From JABCPE02 sp963530295 (GTDB lineage Bacteria; Bacteroidota; Bacteroidia; Flavobacteriales; Weeksellaceae), in assembly GCA_963530295.1 (NCBI GenBank), contig CAUSCF010000028.1, positions 1 through 16,254 on the forward strand: DNA of 16,254 nt, given 5' to 3'. Under the pieces are notes generated by a model. It did no database searches, was not told the origin of the DNA, and was given only the letters and a program-made list of their open reading frames with translations. This document shows positions 1-7,206 of the stretch, piece after piece. Position 1 is the first letter of the stretch; each line of letters starts with the position of its first letter. The position numbers were made by a program, and so were the translations under genes.

Positions 1-45
1 AAAGAAAAAAGATGTGGGGGATTTTTATTTTCCGTTCCTTTTTTC

Positions 46-214
46 TTACAGAAAGTCCAAACATCTTTGCGGCAACCTTCTGTAACTTTACAGAATGCTC
101 AAACATCTTTGCGGCAACCTTCTGTAACTTTACAGAATGCTCAAACATCTTTGCGGCAACCTTCTGTAACTTTACAGAAAGGTGAAACATCTCTGCGGCA
201 GCTTTCCGTCACTT
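46..214. repeat. Tandem array of a 42-bp unit with palindromic core
   Basis: Units begin at 61, 103, 145 and 187, an exact 42-bp spacing. The first two are identical, the third differs only near its end, and the fourth is clearly diverged. A half unit precedes them, with TTACAGAA at 46-53. Each full unit contains TTCTGTAACTTTACAGAA (78-95, 120-137, 162-179), a perfect 8-bp inverted repeat around a 2-base spacer. In the fourth unit the right half of the palindrome is lost as the sequence runs into the argS stop codon (215-217). There are no spacers, so this is not a CRISPR. It could fold into a row of small AT-rich hairpins after argS and may affect mRNA 3' ends. A REP-like or protein-binding role is inference. 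No gene is supported in 1-214. Confidence 0.9.
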
Positions 215-1975
215 TTACATTCTATCCACTACGCCTATTCCGAGCAAGTGTAAAGATTTTCTAATCACCACACCTGTGAGCTGAGACAGATATAGTCGGA
301 ATTTTTTCACATCTTCATTTTCGTTGTTCAAAATCGGACTGTTTTGGTAAAAAGCATTGTAGAGTTTCACCACTTCATAAACATAATTAGCCAAATGAGC
401 AGGGCTGAGTGCCGCCGCCGCTTTGCTTACAGTTTCCTTGTATTCGCTGAGAGCAATGATGAGTTCTTTCTCGTTCTCACTAAGGGCGATGTTTTCAGAG
501 AAATTGAAATCCGTTCCTTCGGCTCTTTTCAGCAAAGACTGAATTCTAGCGTAAGCATACTGAATGAAAGGCCCTGTATTCCCATTGAAATCCACACTTT
601 CCTCTGGATTGAAAAGCATTTTTTTCTTCGGATCTACTTTTAGCATAAAATATTTCAACGCTCCAAGACCTACAATTTCATAAGATTTTTCTTTTTCCTC
701 TTCGGTCAGCGCTTCCAATTTTCCAAGTTCCTGCGCTTTTTCTTTCGCCGTAAGATACATTTCCTGCATCAGATCATCGGCATCCACCACCGTTCCTTCA
801 CGAGATTTCATCTTTCCGTTAGGAAGTTCCACCATTCCGTAGGAAAGATGGTAAAGGTGCTCCGCCCAGCTGTAGCCGAGTTTTTTAAGGATTTTAAACA
901 AAACTTGAAAATGATAATCCTGCTCATTTCCCACCGTATAGATAAGTCTCTGTATATCATTATCCGCGAAACGCCCTACTGCTGTTCCCAAATCCTGCGT
1001 GATATAGACAGAAGTACCATCCCCACGAAGAAGAAGTTTCTCATCCAAGCCTTCATCAGTAAGGTCGCACCATACAGAGCCATCTTCTTTGGTGAAGAAA
1101 ACGCCTTTGTCCAGACCTTCTTTTATCAAATCTTTACCCAAAAGGTAAGTTTGGCTTTCGTATTGAACTTGGTCAAAATCCACTCCAAGGCGCTTATAAG
1201 TTTCGGCAAACCCTGCATAAACCCAAGCGTTCATTTTCTCCCAAAGGTTTCTAACTTTTTCATCGCCATTTTCCCAGTCCAAAAGCATTTTTTGAGCCTC
1301 TAAAATAGACGGCGCCTGTTTTTTAGCCGTTTCTTCGTCCATGCCTTGTTCTTTCAGTTGGGCTATTTCTGCTTTGTAATGTTTGTCAAATTCCACATAG
1401 TAGTTTCCCACCAACTTGTCGCCTTTGGTCTGCGTAGATTCTGGCGTTGCTCCATTCCCGAATTTTTCCCAAGCCAGCATAGATTTACAAATGTGGATTC
1501 CTCTATCGTTGATGATTTGGGTTTTGATAACATTGTAGCCTTCTTCTTTCAAAATATTAGCAATAGAAAAACCTAAAAGATTATTTCTAATGTGTCCCAA
1601 ATGCAGAGGCTTGTTGGTATTTGGTGAAGAATATTCCACCATAATGGTTTCATTCTTAGGCGTGATTTTTTCTAAATTTTCTGAAAGATTTTTAAAGCTT
1701 TGTAGGAAAACATTGTCCTTTAATTTTAGGTTAAGAAAACCTTTCACAATGTTATAATTTTCTACAAAATCCACCTCTGAAAGTATCTTGTCGCCAAGTT
1801 CTGTCGCGATGATATCTGGACTTTTCTTCAAAACTTTAACCAAAGGAAAAGTCACAATAGTAAAATCTCCTTCAAAATCAGGTTTTGTCTGCTGAATTTC
1901 AGGAACGAAATCCGCCAAACCAAAACTCTCTGCTAAAACTTTCTGTATTTTTTCAAGTAAAATCTCTCTAACCAT
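215..1975 (-). CDS. argS: Arginyl-tRNA synthetase
   Basis: Class I aminoacyl-tRNA synthetase that charges tRNA-Arg with arginine using ATP in the cytoplasm. The 586-residue length is normal for the family. Visible parts in order: an N-terminal additional domain (about 1-105); the Rossmann catalytic core with the HIGH-type motif HLGH at 125-128, preceded by SSPNTNKPL; the degenerate KMSKS-type loop KMKSREGT at 388-395, a form usual in ArgRS; and a helical DALR-type anticodon-binding domain from about 470 to the end (YARIQSLLKRAEG, then IRKSLHLLGI). The ATG start at 1975 gives a full N-terminus. The gene is transcribed alone: a terminator for susD lies upstream and a TAnnTTTG motif lies just before its start. 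The palindromic repeat array touches its stop codon. Nothing seems broken. Confidence 0.98.
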   Translation of the reverse strand: MVREILLEKIQKVLAESFGLADFVPEIQQTKPDFEGDFTIVTFPLVKVLKKSPDIIATELGDKILSEVDFVENYNIVKGFLNLKLKDNVFLQSFKNLSENLEKITPKNETIMVEYSSPNTNKPLHLGHIRNNLLGFSIANILKEEGYNVIKTQIINDRGIHICKSMLAWEKFGNGATPESTQTKGDKLVGNYYVEFDKHYKAEIAQLKEQGMDEETAKKQAPSILEAQKMLLDWENGDEKVRNLWEKMNAWVYAGFAETYKRLGVDFDQVQYESQTYLLGKDLIKEGLDKGVFFTKEDGSVWCDLTDEGLDEKLLLRGDGTSVYITQDLGTAVGRFADNDIQRLIYTVGNEQDYHFQVLFKILKKLGYSWAEHLYHLSYGMVELPNGKMKSREGTVVDADDLMQEMYLTAKEKAQELGKLEALTEEEKEKSYEIVGLGALKYFMLKVDPKKKMLFNPEESVDFNGNTGPFIQYAYARIQSLLKRAEGTDFNFSENIALSENEKELIIALSEYKETVSKAAAALSPAHLANYVYEVVKLYNAFYQNSPILNNENEDVKKFRLYLSQLTGVVIRKSLHLLGIGVVDRM

Positions 1976-1992
1976 AATGAATAAAATAATCG

Positions 1993-2000
1993 CAAAGATA
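1993..2000 (-). promoter_or_regulatory. Probable argS promoter -7 element
   Basis: Read on the minus strand this is TATCTTTG, an exact match to the Bacteroidota -7 consensus TAnnTTTG. It lies 17 bases before the argS ATG, which would give a very short leader. No convincing TTG-type -33 element is visible, because the region upstream is the T-rich tail of the susD terminator. Assignment rests on the motif and its position only. Confidence 0.45.
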
Positions 2001-2041
2001 AAAAATATAAAGGAAATCCCTGAAAAAGAGATTCCCTTTAT
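2001..2041 (-). terminator. Rho-independent terminator of the susC-susD operon
   Basis: The arms 2007-2018 and 2030-2041 pair over 12 positions with one mismatch and an 11-base loop. On the minus strand the hairpin is followed at once by a run of T (complement of 2001-2005). It starts about 30 bases after the susD stop codon, as expected for the end of that operon. It also insulates argS, whose promoter motif begins directly after the T run. Confidence 0.8.
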
Positions 2042-2070
2042 AAAAAAATTAGTTAAAAATGAAGAGGTTA

Positions 2071-3510
2071 TTAGTTATCCCACCAAACTCTATTGCTCAG
2101 CCCTGTGTATGGAATCGGAATCCCTGGGCCTGCTACTAGGTTGGCTCTATTAGAGTTAATTTCCACATCTGGATATGGTAGGTTTCTTGGGATGACATTG
2201 GAAGTAGTGTTGCTTGCTGCTGGTGTGAGAGCAGGATAGCCTGTTCTTCTCCAATCTACCCAAGACTCATAAGATGCTTGGAACATGGTAATCCATTTTT
2301 GCTCCATAATTCTCTGTAAAGTCCCATTATAAGCCACATTCGCATTCGCTAAATAAGCTGCAGAAGAAGAAGATAAACCTAATGCTGCGAAATCCTGTGT
2401 AATCGCTGCTTCATAGGCTGTCTGCGCACTTGCTGCATTAGATGCTCTGTGATACACTTCTGCTTTGATGAAATTAACCTCTGCTGCGCTCATCAGAACC
2501 ACAGGAGCTTTTATAGACGCATAAGCGCTTCCTACACGGGAATATTTACTCTCTCCTGTATCTCCTACACTTCCTCCTGGTGTGTTACCAAAATATTGTC
2601 CTTGAAGTCCATTATCATTCTTAACAATAGGATTAAAATAAACACTCACCCTAGGGTCTGACAAGGCTTTCATTTTGTCTACAATAGTGCTGGCTACCGC
2701 TTGATCTTTTCTTCCAGAAAGCACATCAAACTGATAGATAGGATTGGCATTAGAAGCTACAGAGCCAAAAACAACCTTTGCATCATCCACGCTGGTGTCT
2801 ATAAGACTTGGATTAGAAGCTAAGAAATTCGCTGCTGCATTGGGCTGTCTGCGGCTTAAATGGTTTAGTAATCGTAGTTTTAACGAATTTCCGTATTTTT
2901 TCCATTTTGCCACATCACCTCCATAGACTATATCTCCAGAAATAGTTTCTGTTCCTGCTGAAAGAGCAGCTAACCCCTCATCTATCATGGCAATAAGAGC
3001 TGGATAGATATTTTCCTGTCTATCATAAGCAGGAGTAATATTAGCTCTTCCCTGTAAAGCTTCAGAAAAAGGGATATCCCCAAACATATCTGTAATTACA
3101 CTGAATGCATGAGCCTGAAGAAGCTTAGAAACTCCTACATATGCCTGATTTCCAGAAGCAGCAGCTTTATTTTCTAATTCCTTGATATCCATTAATGCAT
3201 TGTAAAGAGCTGTCCAAGTTCCATCTGTAGCTGATGATGTTATATTATATCGAGCATAGTTAAGTGGCTGTGCCCTATGCCCTGCATAATGCTGAACGAT
3301 ACTTGCTGGCATTCTAGTTCCCTCACCACCAAGAGCAAAGGCAAAACCAACCTGCGAGGCACTAAGAAGTCCTGACAAAGATGCTTGTGAAGGGTTATTA
3401 GGATCTACATTAATATCCAACTCCTGTCTACAAGAAGTAACGACCAAAGGAGCTGCTGTCAAAGCTAAAAGAACAGCATATTTAGATATATTATTTCTGA
3501 TTTTTTTCAT
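2071..3510 (-). CDS. SusD/RagB-family outer-membrane nutrient-binding lipoprotein
   Basis: Surface lipoprotein expected to act as the lid and substrate-binding partner of the SusC-like channel encoded just upstream. It has a lipoprotein signal peptide (hydrophobic stretch about 12-26, lipobox VVTSC with the lipidated cysteine at 27). The mature N-terminus reads LDINVDPNNP (31-40), typical of the SusD-like group often described as SusD/RagB nutrient-binding lipoprotein (Pfam SusD-like_2). The rest is compatible with the TPR-like helical SusD fold, and the 479-residue length fits that group. The start lies 12 bases after the susC stop, so the two are co-transcribed, and a strong terminator follows. 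No glycoside hydrolase, peptidase, sulfatase or sigma/anti-sigma gene lies nearby, so the substrate cannot be read from context; sugars, peptides or other oligomers are all possible. Confidence 0.93.
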   Translation of the reverse strand: MKKIRNNISKYAVLLALTAAPLVVTSCRQELDINVDPNNPSQASLSGLLSASQVGFAFALGGEGTRMPASIVQHYAGHRAQPLNYARYNITSSATDGTWTALYNALMDIKELENKAAASGNQAYVGVSKLLQAHAFSVITDMFGDIPFSEALQGRANITPAYDRQENIYPALIAMIDEGLAALSAGTETISGDIVYGGDVAKWKKYGNSLKLRLLNHLSRRQPNAAANFLASNPSLIDTSVDDAKVVFGSVASNANPIYQFDVLSGRKDQAVASTIVDKMKALSDPRVSVYFNPIVKNDNGLQGQYFGNTPGGSVGDTGESKYSRVGSAYASIKAPVVLMSAAEVNFIKAEVYHRASNAASAQTAYEAAITQDFAALGLSSSSAAYLANANVAYNGTLQRIMEQKWITMFQASYESWVDWRRTGYPALTPAASNTTSNVIPRNLPYPDVEINSNRANLVAGPGIPIPYTGLSNRVWWDN

Positions 3511-3522
3511 TTTTCTTAGTTT

Positions 3523-6396
3523 TTAGAATTGAACTTTTAAATTAACACCAAAACTTCTTGTTGATGGGAATGCAAAACGAGAAACCCCCTGTGCATTTCC
3601 TGTCCCGAAAGAACTGGATTCTGGATCGATGTGAGGCACCTTTGTCCATAAGAACAGATTTCTACCAAATACACCTACATCTATACTTCTTATGAAATCA
3701 AATCCTGCTGGACGGAAACTATATCCCAAGCTGATTTCACGAAGTTTTACCCAGTCATTTTTATACACATAGGCCTCTGTCGGGAGTGCATCATAGTACT
3801 CATTATCTACTGGAATAGGAGTTGTATTAGGTGTTCCTGCAGATGTTACCCCAGGGAAAACTATTGTTCCTTTTTCCCTCTCTAGTGTCTTTGCAGATAC
3901 GCCATATACATCTAACAATTGCTCTGTTCCATTAAACAAATATCCTCCTTGTCTAATGTCCAATTGCGCTGTGAGGTACACTCCTTTATATTTAAAGGTT
4001 GTTCCTACACTTCCTGTCCAGTCTGGCTCTACATGCCCTAGGACTTGACCACTCTGAGTCATTGGTTTACCATTATTTCCCACCAAAATATTTCCATTCG
4101 CATCTCTCATGTAGGCGCTACCAACGATAGAACCATATCTTTCACCTTTTACAGCATAGATAGCAGGGTTTCCAGAGAAACCTCCCATATATATTCTATC
4201 TGTCTTAGGATGTGTTTCTTCCACCAATGAGCGGATTCTACTAAAATTAAAATTAACTTCCCAGTTGAAATCCTTCATTTTGATAGGTGTGACTTTCAGT
4301 CCTGCCTCTATCCCTTTAGAGGATGTTTTTCCTGTATTTTCAATGGATACAACAGCTCCTGATGCAGGAGAAATCCTAAGTCCAATGATTCCATCTGTAT
4401 TCTTGTTTTCGAAATAAGTGAACTCCAAACCAATTCTATTCTTCAAGAAACGAAGCTCTGTTCCTACCTCGTATTCCGTTGTAAATTCTGGTTTTAAGTC
4501 TGGATTATTCCATGTGTTCGCCACTTTGTATCCTACATAAGTCCCTAAATCATTATTAAAAGGGAATTTAAGTCCTGGCACGAATCCATCTCCATACTCT
4601 GCTTTTCTATATGCTTGAAAAACTAAATAAGGATCTGCATCTCTTGCCGTTCTGGAAACCCCAGCACGCAGCTTACCATAGCTTAATATATCCTTGTTAA
4701 TATCAAATGCATCCGAGAAGACGAAGGAACCACTTACCCCAGGGTAGAAATAAGCTCTATTGTTTTCTGGTAAAGTAGAGGCCATCTCGTATCTTCCTAC
4801 TAGGTTTAGGAACAAATAATTTTTGTAACTTAAAGAAACATCTCCAAAGAACCCAAATAATGTTCTTTTGGTTTCATAGTTATATCCTGGGTCAAAAGAA
4901 GCGATGTTATTAGTATTTACCAAACCTGGTGCAGCTAGTGCATTCCCTGTAATGATACTATTTCTGTAAGTTCTCTTGTTATAGTCCTGTCCTACCACAA
5001 CTGTCAATGCCAAATTATCCATAATATTGGTATTGATATTTGCCATCAATGTTGAGGTAAGCTCATTTCTCTTCACATCATCATAAGATAGATATCCTTT
5101 TGGTTTTGAACCAGAATGTATATCCCTAAATATCACTCTATTATCTACAAAATAATCATTTCCTAATCTATATGTCAGTTTCAACCATTTTGTTAAATCA
5201 TATCCTAAGTTCAAACTCGTAATGAAACGGTCACTGGAAGTTTTAGCAAAGTTTTTATAAACAGACCAATATGGATTGTCAAAACTTCCCCCTCGGAAAT
5301 TGATTTGTTCGCCAGTAGTAGGATTAACATAGCCGTACCCCTTCAAATCCCAGCTTACAGGAGTGTGAAACAAAGCAAAAATAGGGTTATTTCCATCCTG
5401 CCCTGCAAATGGCACATTTCCTTTCGTAGTATTGTAAGAAACATTTACCCCCGCATTGAATTTCTCTGTAATCTGCGTGTTTCCATTAAATCTAAAATTA
5501 GTTTTCTCATACTCTTGGTTAGGGACTATGGAAGTCTGCAAGGAATGTCCTGCTGACAAGAAAACATTAGATTTATTAAATGAATGTGACAAGGACACAT
5601 TGTTATTTCTCGTTACTCCTGTCTGTAAAAACTGCTTTCTCGGGTCATAAACAGAGAGTGTAACATTTTTTCCTGCCGCAGCACTATATACAGTCTGCCC
5701 TTGTATTTTTGGTCCCCAAGATAAAGAAGTTGCTTCCCTATATACACCTTGTTCTCCCTGTGCATAGACTGTCTGATAATCTGGAAGAACCAAAGCATTA
5801 TCTACTGCAACCTGCGTAGAAAGAGTTATTTGTGGCTTCCCTGCTCTTGCTTTCCCTGATTTCGTTGTGATGAGGATAACCCCATTAGAACCTCTATTTC
5901 CATAAAGAACAGCTCCAGCGGCACCTTTCAGGATATTGATACTCTCAATATCATCAGGGTTGATATCCGCTGCTCTGTTTGGAGAAGAAATTCCTGTAAC
6001 GGTGTTTGAGTTCCCATCATTCGCATTAGTGATAGGCACTCCATCTATCACATACAGAGGCTCATTAGAATTAGTAAGAGATTTTGCTCCTCCTCTAATG
6101 ACTAGTCTACTCCCAGAACCTGGCGCCCCGCCAGAAGAGATTACCTGAAGCCCTGCTGCTTTCCCCGAAAGCGAGTTGACTAAGTTTTGATTCCCAACTT
6201 TTGACAAGTCATCTCCGCCTACTTTCGTAGTTGAATACCCGAGAGATTTATTGTCTCTCTTAATTCCTAAAGCGGTGATTACCACCTCGCCGATTTCCTT
6301 GACTTTCACAGAGTCTTTTGGTTTTTCCTGTGCGTTTCCGATCACAAAGGAAGAAGAAAGAACAACTGCCAAGACATTTGATGTTAGTTTCTTCAT
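3523..6396 (-). CDS. SusC/RagA-family TonB-dependent outer-membrane transporter
   Basis: Large outer-membrane beta-barrel that imports substrate captured by the SusD partner, powered through TonB. It has a signal peptide (cleavage probably after GNA, residue 22). A TonB-box-like stretch (EVVITALGI, about 37-45) is followed by the plug domain (about 45-180) with the SusC signature LYVIDGVPI at 114-122 and the segment ESINILKGAAGAVLYGNRG beginning at 151. The barrel follows, ending in a C-terminal phenylalanine (VQF) as outer-membrane proteins usually do. The 957-residue length is at the short end for SusC proteins. The N-terminal carboxypeptidase-regulatory-like domain common in this family is absent, because only about 14 residues separate the cleavage site from the TonB box. 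It is first gene of the operon, divergent from rnhB. Substrate unknown. Confidence 0.96.
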   Translation of the reverse strand: MKKLTSNVLAVVLSSSFVIGNAQEKPKDSVKVKEIGEVVITALGIKRDNKSLGYSTTKVGGDDLSKVGNQNLVNSLSGKAAGLQVISSGGAPGSGSRLVIRGGAKSLTNSNEPLYVIDGVPITNANDGNSNTVTGISSPNRAADINPDDIESINILKGAAGAVLYGNRGSNGVILITTKSGKARAGKPQITLSTQVAVDNALVLPDYQTVYAQGEQGVYREATSLSWGPKIQGQTVYSAAAGKNVTLSVYDPRKQFLQTGVTRNNNVSLSHSFNKSNVFLSAGHSLQTSIVPNQEYEKTNFRFNGNTQITEKFNAGVNVSYNTTKGNVPFAGQDGNNPIFALFHTPVSWDLKGYGYVNPTTGEQINFRGGSFDNPYWSVYKNFAKTSSDRFITSLNLGYDLTKWLKLTYRLGNDYFVDNRVIFRDIHSGSKPKGYLSYDDVKRNELTSTLMANINTNIMDNLALTVVVGQDYNKRTYRNSIITGNALAAPGLVNTNNIASFDPGYNYETKRTLFGFFGDVSLSYKNYLFLNLVGRYEMASTLPENNRAYFYPGVSGSFVFSDAFDINKDILSYGKLRAGVSRTARDADPYLVFQAYRKAEYGDGFVPGLKFPFNNDLGTYVGYKVANTWNNPDLKPEFTTEYEVGTELRFLKNRIGLEFTYFENKNTDGIIGLRISPASGAVVSIENTGKTSSKGIEAGLKVTPIKMKDFNWEVNFNFSRIRSLVEETHPKTDRIYMGGFSGNPAIYAVKGERYGSIVGSAYMRDANGNILVGNNGKPMTQSGQVLGHVEPDWTGSVGTTFKYKGVYLTAQLDIRQGGYLFNGTEQLLDVYGVSAKTLEREKGTIVFPGVTSAGTPNTTPIPVDNEYYDALPTEAYVYKNDWVKLREISLGYSFRPAGFDFIRSIDVGVFGRNLFLWTKVPHIDPESSSFGTGNAQGVSRFAFPSTRSFGVNLKVQF

Positions 6397-6425
6397 AATT
6401 AAAAGTTATTTTGGTTTTTCTTTGA

Positions 6426-6456
6426 CAATTTTATAACATTTTTTTAATAAAAACAA
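6426..6456 (-). promoter_or_regulatory. Possible promoter of the susC-susD operon
   Basis: On the minus strand, TTG (complement of 6454-6456) is followed after 20 bases by TAAAATTG (complement of 6426-6433). This is one mismatch from the TAnnTTTG -7 element and sits at about the right distance from a -33 TTG. The susC ATG is about 30 bases further on. The region 6397-6524 is very AT-rich, so chance matches are likely. Confidence 0.35.
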
Positions 6457-6484
6457 TATATTTGTAAAAAAAATATTAAATTTG
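6457..6484 (+). promoter_or_regulatory. Possible rnhB promoter elements
   Basis: Two exact TAnnTTTG matches lie on the plus strand, TATATTTG at 6457-6464 and TAAATTTG at 6477-6484, upstream of the rnhB ATG at 6525. Neither has an obvious -33 TTTG at the usual spacing. One of them is probably the -7 element; which one cannot be decided from sequence alone. Confidence 0.35.
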
Positions 6485-6524
6485 TGCTAAATTTTATTTA
6501 AAACTTAATTTTCATTGCGTATTT

Positions 6525-7127
6525 ATGAATTTAAAACATTTTTGGTCTGAAATTTGTATTGAGGCTGGTTGTGATGAGGTAGGAAGAGGCTGTCTGGCAG
6601 GCCCTGTAGTCGCTGCGGCTGTGATTATTGATGAAAAATTTGACCACGACCTCATCAATGACTCTAAAAAACTAACCGCAAAAGTTCGTTTAGAATTAGA
6701 CCAATACATAAGGGAAAATGCTGTGGATTTTGCGATTGCAGAAATTCCACCATCTTTCATTGACCAGCATAATATACTGAATGCCAGCATCCATGCGATG
6801 CACTTGGCATTAGACCAGCTAAAAACCCGCCCAGAACTGATTTTAGTGGATGGGAATAGGTTTCATCCGTATAATTTTATTCCACATGAGTGCATTGTGA
6901 AGGGCGACAGCAAGGTGCTTTCCATTGCGGCAGCTTCTATTTTAGCTAAAAACTACCGAGACCAGCTCATGCTGAAACTCCACGAAGAATTCCCTGAGTA
7001 CGCTTGGGACAAAAATGTTGGCTATCCCACCAAAGCCCATAGAGAAGCCATTAAGAAACATGGTGTAACGCCTTATCATAGAATGAGCTTTAAACTTCTA
7101 AGCGACTCCGATAAATCTTCCCAATAA
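6525..7127 (+). CDS. rnhB: Ribonuclease HII
   Basis: Cytoplasmic endonuclease that cuts the RNA strand of RNA-DNA hybrids and removes single ribonucleotides left in DNA. At 200 residues it matches the usual family length. The metal-binding acidic residues are all visible: D17 and E18 in DEVGRG (17-22), D109 in LVDG, and D128 in KGDSK. Other family blocks present are GPVVAAAV (26-33), DSKKL (46-50), SIAAASILAK (133-142) and HGVTPYHRMSF (179-189). The gene diverges from susC and has a separate AT-rich promoter region. No hairpin terminator is visible behind it, so readthrough into the downstream symporter gene is possible. Its placement beside susC looks like simple adjacency rather than a functional link. 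Confidence 0.98.
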   Translation: MNLKHFWSEICIEAGCDEVGRGCLAGPVVAAAVIIDEKFDHDLINDSKKLTAKVRLELDQYIRENAVDFAIAEIPPSFIDQHNILNASIHAMHLALDQLKTRPELILVDGNRFHPYNFIPHECIVKGDSKVLSIAAASILAKNYRDQLMLKLHEEFPEYAWDKNVGYPTKAHREAIKKHGVTPYHRMSFKLLSDSDKSSQ

Positions 7128-7156
7128 TTTAATATTTTGCTTAAAAGACTCTTATG

Positions 7157-7187
7157 TTTCCTTTTTTTAGTTTATTCATTATATTTG
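7157..7187 (+). promoter_or_regulatory. Probable promoter of the symporter gene
   Basis: TATATTTG at 7180-7187 matches the Bacteroidota -7 element TAnnTTTG exactly. An imperfect -33 candidate, TTTC at 7157-7160, lies 19 bases upstream. The next gene starts at 7207, 19 bases after the motif, giving a short leader. It lies in the 79-base gap after rnhB. Confidence 0.5.
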
Positions 7188-7206
7188 CAACAAACAAAAA
7201 GTAGTA

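Noticed and set aside
2..47. 10-bp inverted repeat (2-11 with 38-47) as an argS terminator
   Set aside because: The arms are almost pure A and T-rich with a 26-base loop, so the hairpin would be weak and could be chance.
46..214. Possible CRISPR array
   Set aside because: The units are directly contiguous with no variable spacers, and no cas genes are present.
67..264. Plus-strand open frame of 65 residues with a repeated 14-residue peptide
   Set aside because: It is only the 42-bp repeat read in frame (42 is a multiple of three). The minus strand of the array is also open in one frame, and there is no promoter or family match.
848..1303. 151-residue plus-strand frame opposite argS
   Set aside because: Antisense shadow of a strongly conserved gene, with no family features or start signals.
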